Origin: Craterostigma plantagineum
Taxonomy: Eukaryota; Streptophyta; Magnoliopsida; Lamiales; Linderniaceae
DNA length: 64,000 bases
Assembly (NCBI GenBank): GCA_027422505.1
Contig: JAPQWV010000018.1
Span: 13,038,001 to 13,102,000 of the forward strand
Direction: 5' to 3'
The notes under the pieces were generated by a model that ran no database searches, had not been told where the DNA came from, and was given only the letters and a program-made list of their open reading frames with translations. The stretch's first letter is position 1. Each line of letters begins with the position of its first letter. Made by a program: the position numbers and the translations under genes. Positions 21,655 through 29,899 of this stretch are shown here, in pieces.

Positions 21655-24600
21655 CGCCCCCACAAGATGGACGGAATAAATCCATTACTGCCATCTTGAC
21701 CATCAATTCCTGTAATCTCGGACCTGTAAGTGGTTTAGTAAGCATGTCAGCGAGTTGCTTTTCTGATCTAATGGGCAGCAGCTTCACATTGCCCTTCACC
21801 ACATGATCCCTTATGAAATGACAATCTATTTCGATGTGCTTTGATCTCTCATGGAATCTGGGATTCGAAGACAGCTTCAATGCTGAGAAATTGTCACAAA
21901 AAACTACTGGTGTCTGTCCCAGACCAATTCCTAGTTCTCTCATCAAATTTTTGATCCACAATATCTCAGCTACCACAGAGCCTAATGCTCTGTATTCCGC
22001 CTCCGTGCTCGACCTGGACACTGTGGCTTGCTTCTTGGCCTTCCAGGTGATGAGGGAATCCCCCATGAACGTGCAGAACCCTGTTACTGACCTTCTAGTG
22101 TCTTTGCAAGAAGCCCAGTCAGCATCAGAAAAACCTTTCAAGTCGAAGGCAGACTCGGAGCTGAGCAAAATACCTTGTCCTGGTGCTGTTTTGATGTACC
22201 TTAGCAAGTGGTGAGCTGCCATCAGATGAGATGTCCTGGGAGCTGAGATAAACTGGCTCAGTTTATGAACTGCAAAAGTTATGTCAGGTCTCATGAAGGT
22301 GAGGTAAAGCAGCCTTCCTATTAATCTTCTATAGCTGAAAGGATCCTTCAGCAGCTCACCTTCATCCTTGGTCAAATTTCCACCCGGGTTCATAGGTGTT
22401 GATAAGCCTTTGGATGCCAAATAACCTGTGTCTTCAAGCAGTTGAAGAGCATATTTCCTCTGAGAAATGTAGATTCCCTTCTCTCCTCGAGCCACCTCTA
22501 TTCCAAGGAAGAATCTAAGTTGTCCCAAGTCCTTGATCTTAAAACAGGTTCTCAGGAAATCTTTTACCTCTTGTATGGCAGTGAGAGAGGGTCCTCCCAA
22601 TATTATATCATCCACATACACGAGTAGGATCACCAAGCTGTCACCCTTTCCTTTTATAAATAAGGTGTGATCAGATTCAGTTTGCTGAAATCCAAACTCT
22701 TTTACAGCCTCTGTGAATTTTCTATTCCATTGCCTCGAAGCTTGTTTAAGACCATACAAAGATTTATGAAGCTTACACACATTCCTTGCGGGTCTAGTTT
22801 GAATGTCAGTGTGATAGCCTTGGGGTAGCTCCATGCAAAATTCCTCGCTTAACTCCCCATTGAGAAAGACATTATTTACATCCAATTGTGCCAAATTCCA
22901 GTCTAGTTTAGTAGCCAAAGGGAGGATTATCTTGATTGTGCTTGATTTTGCAACCGGTGCAAACGTGTCTATGTAGTCAACTCCCTCTCTTTGGTCGTAT
23001 CCTTTAGCTACGAGGCGAGCCTTGTATTTTTCAACATGCCCCAGTGAATTGAATTTGATCTTATACACCCACTTGCATCCTATAGCTTTCTTTCCCATGG
23101 GTAGTGGTATAACTGTCCAAGTATTATTCTCTTCAAGTGCTTGGAATTCCTCCCTCATGGCATCTTGCCATTCCTTGTGGCAGGCTGCTTGAGCAAAAGA
23201 TTTGGGTTCTTGAGCTACTGAGGTGTTACAGATGAAGTGTTGGTAGGCCCTTGAGAGATTTTCGTAGGACACCACCTGAGAGATGGGATATAGAACCTTG
23301 AATTCATTGCAGTGATAGTCTCTTAGGTAAGGTGGTTTTCTGATGTGCCTGCTAGACTTTCTTGATCCATTCTGCACTTCAGGTGCTTGCTCTGCTGCAG
23401 TGTTTTCTGACCTCTCAGACACAGAGCCCTGTGATTTAGAGACAGCCCCATACAGAGAGTCCTGAAGCTGTGGTTCAGTCTCATATAGAGAATCCTGAAG
23501 CTGTAGAGAATCCTGAAGCTGTGGTTCAGCATCTGCTTGTTCAGACTCTGCTGCTTCACCCGAGATATCTTGCATAGGTGGTTGGGTTGCCTCCCCTTCA
23601 GGTGAAGATGTCTGGTCCACAGAAGGTCTTGGCATGACACTATCAGGGAAAGGATCTACTTCTGAGGCAGACTCATGCAGCCTTAAGAAGGGAAATTCAC
23701 TTTCCCTGAAGATGACATCCCTTGAAGTGATCACCTTTCTGGTTTCTAAATCTGGCAGTTTGTATGCTTTCATGCCAACGGGGTAACCAAGGAAAACACA
23801 CTCCCTTGCCCTTGCATCAAACTTCTTCCTACCTGCAGCTAAAGTAGAGCAAAAGGCAAGGCAACCAAACACTCGCAGAACACTATAATCAACAGGTTTT
23901 CCAAAGAGTAACTCATATGGACTCTTACTTCCTAGCAGTGTTGAGGATGTCCTATTGATCAAGTAGGTGGCAGTGAGAACACACTCTGACCAGTATTGTA
24001 TAGGGATTTTGGACTGATAAAGCAAAGCTCGAGCCATATTAAGTAGATGTTGGTGCTTTCTTTCCACCACAGAGTTTTGTTGTGGTGTTTGCACGCACGA
24101 TAAATGGTGGATAATTCCCTTACTCCTAAACAGTTCTACCATCTCAAACTCCTTTGCATTATCAGATCTAATTGTCTTGACTATACTCTTAAAAAGGTTC
24201 TCCACTAAGGCCAAAAAATAACACATTACAGATTTCACTTCTGACTTAAATTTGATCATGAATACCCAAGTGAATCTTGTGTGGTCATCAACAATCGTGA
24301 CAAAGTATTGCTGTCCAAGGTGTGAGGGAACATTAAAAGGTCCCCACACATCACAGTGCACAAGATCGAAGGCTGAGCAAGATATGGTCTGATCATTAGG
24401 GAATGGGAGCCTTCTCTGCTTAGCGAGGGGGCAGATTTTGCAGAAACTGTGCTTATTATTATCATCATGTTTGAGAATGGTCTTAAGTACATCTAAAACC
24501 TTATAAGAGGGATGCCCCAATCTACTATGCCACAAATTCATAGAAGCATTATTCAGGAATACATCATTATTTCTAGAGGAAGTTTCAGTAAGCAAATCAG

Positions 24601-24763
24601 TCTTGAGTATGTAAAGTCCCGCTAGTTGATCACCCTTGCCAATCATATGGTGGGAGTGATCCTGTATCATAAATCCATGATTGTCAAAAGAGAACCTGCA
24701 ATTCTGGGTCCTAGCTAAAACACCCACAGAAAGCAAGTTAAAATGGAACTTAGGCACAAGCAA
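21500..24763 (-). CDS. copia pol: end of PR, INT, RT, RNase H
   Basis: This open frame of 1087 codons is in the same frame as gag upstream, separated only by a TAG (24785-24787). From its start come the end of protease, the GAG-pre-integrase zinc region (LWHSRLGHPS), integrase (HCDVWGPF, TIRSDNAKEF, QQNSVVERKH) and a variable linker with repeated LQDSLYETEPQ-like phrases. Reverse transcriptase follows (GCKWVYKIKF, LLVYVDDII, FFLGIEVARG), then RNase H (DADWASCKDTRRSVTGF, STEAEYRAL, LADMLTKPL). All expected catalytic motifs appear present. Because the nearest ATG is inside protease, this is the 3' part of one polyprotein rather than a separate gene. Confidence 0.88.
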   Translation of the reverse strand: MLVPKFHFNLLSVGVLARTQNCRFSFDNHGFMIQDHSHHMIGKGDQLAGLYILKTDLLTETSSRNNDVFLNNASMNLWHSRLGHPSYKVLDVLKTILKHDDNNKHSFCKICPLAKQRRLPFPNDQTISCSAFDLVHCDVWGPFNVPSHLGQQYFVTIVDDHTRFTWVFMIKFKSEVKSVMCYFLALVENLFKSIVKTIRSDNAKEFEMVELFRSKGIIHHLSCVQTPQQNSVVERKHQHLLNMARALLYQSKIPIQYWSECVLTATYLINRTSSTLLGSKSPYELLFGKPVDYSVLRVFGCLAFCSTLAAGRKKFDARARECVFLGYPVGMKAYKLPDLETRKVITSRDVIFRESEFPFLRLHESASEVDPFPDSVMPRPSVDQTSSPEGEATQPPMQDISGEAAESEQADAEPQLQDSLQLQDSLYETEPQLQDSLYGAVSKSQGSVSERSENTAAEQAPEVQNGSRKSSRHIRKPPYLRDYHCNEFKVLYPISQVVSYENLSRAYQHFICNTSVAQEPKSFAQAACHKEWQDAMREEFQALEENNTWTVIPLPMGKKAIGCKWVYKIKFNSLGHVEKYKARLVAKGYDQREGVDYIDTFAPVAKSSTIKIILPLATKLDWNLAQLDVNNVFLNGELSEEFCMELPQGYHTDIQTRPARNVCKLHKSLYGLKQASRQWNRKFTEAVKEFGFQQTESDHTLFIKGKGDSLVILLVYVDDIILGGPSLTAIQEVKDFLRTCFKIKDLGQLRFFLGIEVARGEKGIYISQRKYALQLLEDTGYLASKGLSTPMNPGGNLTKDEGELLKDPFSYRRLIGRLLYLTFMRPDITFAVHKLSQFISAPRTSHLMAAHHLLRYIKTAPGQGILLSSESAFDLKGFSDADWASCKDTRRSVTGFCTFMGDSLITWKAKKQATVSRSSTEAEYRALGSVVAEILWIKNLMRELGIGLGQTPVVFCDNFSALKLSSNPRFHERSKHIEIDCHFIRDHVVKGNVKLLPIRSEKQLADMLTKPLTGPRLQELMVKMAVMDLFRPSCGGVLKKQGEWKHEPCHTADSICAGKGIQRRKQKALEYKNGKEGRNVLSTYEDA

Positions 24764-24784
24764 TACATCATTTAGAATTATGAA

Positions 24785-26161
24785 CTAATTTATGACCACG
24801 GAGCCTGCCTCCCTAACCTTAACTATTGATTTATCTGGTAGGATCACATTGGATTCATGGATTTTATGCAGATTGTAAAGTAGACTCCTGTCACCACACA
24901 CATGTCTACTCGCACCAGAATCAACAATCCAAGTTCCATAACCTGCTAACTTTGGCATATTAAAAGATAGGGTGATACCTGGAATGGTACCTGTCCCTTT
25001 GTCAGATTGAGGCACTGGCTCTGCTCCATCTTGAGGTGACATCCCCATTGGCTGGTTAAGAAGTGCCTTGAGACTCTGGAGCTGAAAAGGTGTAACCTGC
25101 AGTTGCAGTACACTGTCTGCTGAGTATGAAGAATTTGCTCCAGCCTGATGACCATGCTCTCCCACCTTCTTGCCCACATCAACTATGGTTTGGTTGACTC
25201 TTGTGTTTCTGAACCTTGGGTTTTGCTTGAATCCCGGAGGGTAACCATGGATCAGGTAACAATTCTCAATAGTGTGACCTCTTTTCCTGCAGTGAGTGCA
25301 CACTGGTTTAAGCATCTCTCTTCTTTGATTGTAGCTTCCCTTTCTTGCTTGCTCTTGCTCACTTCGAGTAGCCATCATGGCCATGTTGCTTGCCTGATCA
25401 TCCATGACATGAGGCCTTCCTGAATGGACAGTCCTCTGCCTCTCTTCCTGGACCAGCAGTGCAAAGGTTTTATTTATGCTTGGCAGAGGATCCATAAGCA
25501 GTATTTGTCCCCTAGTCTGAGAAAAACTTTCATTCAACCCCATCAAGAAAGCCAAGACATATTCTTCATCATAATAAACCTTCAACTGTCCCAGTCCACC
25601 ACACACACAGCTACAGCTTGGTCTAAAGCTGGCTAGTTCATCCCACAAGGTCTTGAGCCTTGAGAAGTATGTACTTACACTGTTTGTGCCTTGTGTGAGA
25701 TTGGTTAAGTCCTTCTTGAGCTGAAAGATTCGTGGCCTATTTGATTGCCCAAATCTTTCCTCAAGATCAAGCCAAATTTCCCTGGCAGAAGAAGAGTACA
25801 GAATGCTAGCCGAGATGTCTTTTGTAACAGAGTTTATCAGCCAGGATATAACCACATTGTTATTCCTCTTCCAGTTTGCAAGCTGATTCTTTGTAGCAAT
25901 TTCATTGTTTGGATCAACCACAGGAGCCTTGAGATCACCATTCACGAAACCTTCCTTGTTTCTCCCCATGAGTGCGATCATCATCGCTCGGCTCCAAGTG
26001 GTGTAATTGTCACCATTAAGGGGCTCATGAACGAGTATCTGCCCCGAATTGTCATTATTCCCCAAGAAATATGGATCATTTGCAAGAACCACTGATGAAT
26101 TTGCTGGATTCGCAGAATTCGCAGTGTTCGAAGAATTTGATGGTGGAACAATCTCAGACAT
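24785..26161 (-). CDS. copia gag and protease N-half, ending at premature TAG
   Basis: The 458-codon frame starts MSEIVPPSNSSN. It has the copia capsid region (YTTWSRAMMIALMGRNKEGF and WLDLEERFGQSN), a zinc knuckle CTHCRKRGHTIENC, and the protease active site IVDSGASRHVCG. It stops at TAG (24785-24787) 24 bp before the downstream pol methionine, in the same frame. Copia elements normally encode gag and pol in one frame, so the stop most likely marks a recent nonsense mutation. The bases after it (TTCATA) do not match the usual readthrough context. Confidence 0.88.
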   Translation of the reverse strand: MSEIVPPSNSSNTANSANPANSSVVLANDPYFLGNNDNSGQILVHEPLNGDNYTTWSRAMMIALMGRNKEGFVNGDLKAPVVDPNNEIATKNQLANWKRNNNVVISWLINSVTKDISASILYSSSAREIWLDLEERFGQSNRPRIFQLKKDLTNLTQGTNSVSTYFSRLKTLWDELASFRPSCSCVCGGLGQLKVYYDEEYVLAFLMGLNESFSQTRGQILLMDPLPSINKTFALLVQEERQRTVHSGRPHVMDDQASNMAMMATRSEQEQARKGSYNQRREMLKPVCTHCRKRGHTIENCYLIHGYPPGFKQNPRFRNTRVNQTIVDVGKKVGEHGHQAGANSSYSADSVLQLQVTPFQLQSLKALLNQPMGMSPQDGAEPVPQSDKGTGTIPGITLSFNMPKLAGYGTWIVDSGASRHVCGDRSLLYNLHKIHESNVILPDKSIVKVREAGSVVIN

Positions 26162-26230
26162 CGCAATCGCTTCAATTGAGACGAGCAGATATAGAAATTA
26201 GATCGACGCAGCTTGACAGAAGCAATAGCA

Positions 26231-26239
26231 CTGATACCA
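26231..26239 (-). other. primer-binding site, young copia element
   Basis: TGGTATCAG on the minus strand, adjoining the 5' LTR, matches the 3' end of initiator tRNA-Met. Confidence 0.8.
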
Positions 26240-26631
26240 TAACAGATTTTGATCTTGAAATCGAATGAAAACAACGCGAAGATTTACGTGGTTCGGATCT
26301 TAAATCCTACATCCACGGGCAAATGCCATTGTTATTGATTGCTTGAGAGTTCTACAAGATTACAATCTGAATTAAGTAATTAAACTGGAATTGAAGAACT
26401 GAGCCTATTTAAAGGAAGAAAGCGCGCCATGAGTTAAAGATCCGTCTAACTCTCTCTGCTTGAAATCGTTGTTAGCATAGGCGTCTTCATAAGTTGATAA
26501 AACGTTTCTTCCTCCTTTTCCATTTTTATACTCCAACGCTTTTTGCTTTCTTCTTTCAATTCCTTTTCCAGCACAGATAGAATCAGCTGCATGGCATGGC
26601 TCGTGCTTCCATTCTCCTTGTTTCTTTAGTA
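26240..26631 (-). repeat. right (5') LTR of the young copia element
   Basis: It is almost identical to 21268-21654. The most obvious difference is an extra GCATA near 26475. Confidence 0.9.
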
Positions 26632-26636
26632 TGAAC

Positions 26637-27085
26637 TTACTCATGTGAATCATCATAAATATAATGCATGGATCAAGTGACGATCAGTAATTGACATGTT
26701 TAATAAAACCTGAATATATGTATATAATCAATATACACAGTATATGTACATACAATACACTATACTATATGCCGAAAAGAGCCAACAACTAAACCCTAGA
26801 CGACGACAACAAGAGATCCTCAAATATTATTATATTTAGACAGACTAGACAAAAGAAAGCAAAAAACTTAACATTAGGGTGGAAACATGGAACCGCAAGG
26901 AAACTATACACATGTGAAAAACAATACAATGTTACTTAATCACTAAAATAGAGATATAATTATGATATATAAAAAAGGAACGATACTAACAAAACAATTA
27001 TATATGGTCAAGCTCCACATTCAGAATCAGATAGCAATTTAATGAAAATATCAACGAAAATGAAAATATTATTTGGCCAAATTAG
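26637..27085 (+). repeat. remainder of interrupted upstream module, then AT-rich spacer
   Basis: Directly after the target duplication the module seen at 20911 and 27210 resumes (ATAATGCATGGATCAAGTGA, later AACTAAACCCTAGACGACGA), reaching about 26835. The remainder is AT-rich. Near 27010 a phrase CAAGCTCCACATTCAGAATC resembles 39313-39490 before the second DUF26-like gene. Confidence 0.6.
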
Positions 27086-27709
27086 AATATAATCGATCAA
27101 TGAAATCAAATTTGTGGCCGAAAAATGGTCGTCTTCTTCGCGGATTAGACCGATTCGAAATTAATTCCCCTTAGTTGTCTATTAAAGCAGACGTCTTTTC
27201 ATTGTAGTATGATTTATTCCGCCAATTCTTGTTTGTAATTCTTGTTTGTATAGCGTAGCATATAATGAATAAATTTTCCATGTGTTCACCGTAGCATATA
27301 ATGAATAAATCAAGTGAGCTATAACGGACATTAACAAAAACATGAACTTAGACAATAACGAGAGAGTCTGAAGTCATATTTATTCAAAGATGACAAAAAC
27401 AGAAACTGAAACATAGATGATAACAAGAAGCGGACTATGGTCAATATATTATAAATATGTATATACAAAACACTACATACACAATAGAACCCAAAGAATT
27501 AAATCGTAGACGACAACAACTAGATACTCACATACTATTATTATATAGATACAAAGACACAAAGAACAAAAGCAAAAAACTAAACATAGTCAAAACCAAT
27601 GCATACTTGAGGTACTATATATACCTCTATCCTATAGCCATAATACCCACACCCCAAAATAAATCAGATTCAATCAAAGAGGGAAATAAAGAGAGACAGA
27701 AAAATAAAG
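27086..27709 (+). promoter_or_regulatory. upstream region of DUF26-like gene 1
   Basis: It aligns in order with 44600-45047 before gene 2. Shared stretches include TCTTCTTC(G/A)CGGATTAGACC, CCGCCA(A/T)TTCTTG and the region with AAC(A/T)(A/T)AGAC. A TATA box CTATATATAC lies at 27615-27624, about 90 bp before the ATG; gene 2 has CTATATAAC at 44979. Conservation of this block in both copies suggests it was duplicated with the gene. Confidence 0.55.
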
Positions 27710-28102
27710 ATGAAAACGCTATCCAACTTCATATTGTTTCTTGGTTTTGTTTCTTTATTACTTACGAATATGTCCACCGTAAAATGTGAGCCAGACACAA
27801 CCATTGACGATGATTACTGCTCGTCGGAAACATACGAGGCAGGCAGTGGTTATGGAACAGAAGTTGAAATGGGTCTCGACGAGCTGACCTACATGACTAT
27901 CGATGATCCTAATAAGCAAAAAACCCTCACGGGCACATATGCTGTTGGATTTGCATACTGTCAGCCGCAACTCTATGAAAGGGACACTGACTGCATCATT
28001 TGCCTCGAGTCCGCAAGAGACTTCCTCAAGGAAGATTGTGCGTTTTCTATGTCTGCATGGGTTGCAATGATAGACTGTGGCATGAGGTATGATCCACTTT
28101 GA
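27710..28102 (+). CDS. small secreted DUF26/Gnk2-like cysteine-rich protein 1
   Basis: This is an intact single-exon frame of 130 aa. Residues 1-26 form a signal peptide (hydrophobic FILFLGFVSLLLT, then a cleavage-like VKC). The mature ~104 aa part has seven cysteines. Its C-terminal half has the DUF26 (stress-antifungal, ginkbilobin-2-like) pattern GFAYC, DC-I-I-C-LESARDFL, DC and a final DCGMRY. The first spacing is C-x10-C-x2-C rather than the usual C-x8-C-x2-C. The length matches single-domain Gnk2-type apoplastic proteins, some of which bind mannose and inhibit fungi. The role here is inferred only. The paralogue at 45048 shares about 60% of residues by eye. Confidence 0.78.
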   Translation: MKTLSNFILFLGFVSLLLTNMSTVKCEPDTTIDDDYCSSETYEAGSGYGTEVEMGLDELTYMTIDDPNKQKTLTGTYAVGFAYCQPQLYERDTDCIICLESARDFLKEDCAFSMSAWVAMIDCGMRYDPL

Positions 28103-28757
28103 TAGGCGAATGCACTGGGGCATGCAGCGATGAATAATAATATATATGTTGCGGTGTGTGGTATTTGATTTCGAGTTCACCGAATAATAGTCGATGTTTA
28201 ATATCGAAGCATCGCCATTGTAAGTGTACGTGTTATCTTAAAGTGTCCTCAACGTATGGCGCGATGAATAAGAACCTATGTTATGTGAATGTGTTGATAA
28301 TAAAAGTTGATGTTTGTCTACTAATATTATGTTGAGTTTTCTATTTTTATTTTTTTTATCGTAGAGTTATTTAGGGGTGAAAGCCTGCTCCTGAACTCGA
28401 TGAGCTGGCTCGAGCTTCATCATATCTTCTTGAAATCTCAAGCTTAATCATTTCTCTTCTAGCTTGAGGTAAACAACAATATGCAACTCGTCAAGTTATG
28501 CGCGAAATGAGCTAGGGATATATGTTAGAGTCGATTTCGAAATTTTTTTTTAAATAGCTCTTAAAGAAGATAAAATATTATAAGTCGGTAAATCAAAGCG
28601 CCGACCGACTATAACTTGTCTCAGCTCCTAACATGTTTTAGCGGGGAAACGTTTTCGTAGTGAATTATATATATGATTAGAGCTAGAGTTCTAAGTTTCT
28701 TTCTTGAATTAGTAAAACGGTATGTCTATGGGTTGACTAGTTGCTTGGGTTGGTATT
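28103..28757. other. 3' flank of DUF26-like gene 1 and intergenic DNA
   Basis: A likely 3' UTR (similar to that of gene 2, with CACCGAATAA and TCGATGTTT phrases) continues to about 28320. From 28372, TAGGGGTGAAAGCC and GAGCTGGCTCGAGC words resemble the end of the GAGCTCG-rich repeat family seen at 46030, but a right edge was not found. Confidence 0.45.
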
Positions 28758-29776
28758 TGTTAGGATCGGTTTATGCGTTTAGAGGGGGGTGAATAAACGC
28801 TTGTCTCTTTTTCGGTTTGTCTATGCGAGGACAAGTATTCAATCTGTGACCAGTCAGTATAAGTGCGGAAAATGATACTGAGCGGTTGAAACCGATATGT
28901 GAATGAGTAAGTGTGTGTGTGTGTGTGTGTGTGCGAGACCGGTTTGTTTCTGGAAGTTCGGAGTTAAAATCTCCTACGTCTCCCCTTCTTCCTCGCAAGG
29001 AAGGTTCACTAAATCTTCAGTTATACAACCTTGTACAACCTACCCAGCTGAATCGCAGCTCAAATCTAGTGAGTTACCTAGGCAGTCGTTTACAACAATC
29101 CACCTACTTCAACAGCTTTATACAGTCCGTTGGAAATGAGGAACATAAACTAAGATCAGAAAATAGCTATGTCTTTAGACTTCACTCTTTCTTTTTACGC
29201 TCTCCTCACAGTACTTGAGACTTGCTCGATTATCGTCTTTTTGAGGATGAGATTTCAAAGTCGTAAAATCGTGAGAATTGGGTGAAGTGACGTCTTCTTC
29301 TTGCATCTCTCCTTTTATGCTTGATGTTTGAAATTCAAACCGTATAGACTCTTCGCTCTGAATAATGCATTAATTGACTTTCCCAAAATGGGTCTGCCCA
29401 GTTTGTGCCGCAGTCTATCCTGTCACTTGCTTTATTCCTTATTTGCGTTAGTTGACCTCGTTTATACTCTGGACATGCAGCATTGCATTTATTGTCTGTA
29501 ATTTCCTTTTTGTTTTAGCATGCTCCTGTCTTGAGTGTCCAATCTGTCACAAGTCTGGTATAGCGTACTGTCATGCTTCCTGAAGTCTCATTCAAGATCG
29601 GTATCTGCAATCGGTATTCTGTATAGTTCTTAGTACTTAAGCCAGTCCGATCACATATGTACCGCTTTTATTTCTCAGTATGAACCGATGCTTTAGGTCT
29701 CCGATTTTCACATGATTAGTCAGTTGTGTCAACACCAAAACTGTTAATCCGAATGTTTAAATTCGTATTACTAGCA
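28758..29776 (-). repeat. left (3') LTR of SIRE-type element, with (GT)n
   Basis: The 1019-bp LTR includes a GT microsatellite at 28911-28932. It is about 190 bp longer than its partner because the partner lacks the segment from about 28817 to about 29008. Confidence 0.88.
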
Positions 29777-29899
29777 ATTTCCCCCTTTTTGGTGATTGAC
29801 AAAACTTAGCAGCAGAAAACCAGTTTATACAAACTACAACTATTTGTATCCCTTGCTCTTAAATATCCGCTCTACCTCCTTCAACTTAGCATTATCCTT

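Larger units (their letters stand above)
21268..26631 (-). mobile_element. young, nearly intact Ty1/copia element
   Basis: LTRs at 21268-21654 and 26240-26631 differ by about four or five substitutions and one 5-bp indel (about 99% identical by eye). A perfect 5-bp duplication TGAAC flanks it at 21263-21267 and 26632-26636. A primer-site sequence (CTGATACCA at 26231-26239) and a purine-rich tract (CCATCTTGTGGGGG on the minus strand, beside 21654) are in place. Gag-pol is continuous except for one stop. It interrupts a DUF26-upstream module that resumes at 26637. The motifs suggest the Ale/Retrofit lineage. Confidence 0.92.
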
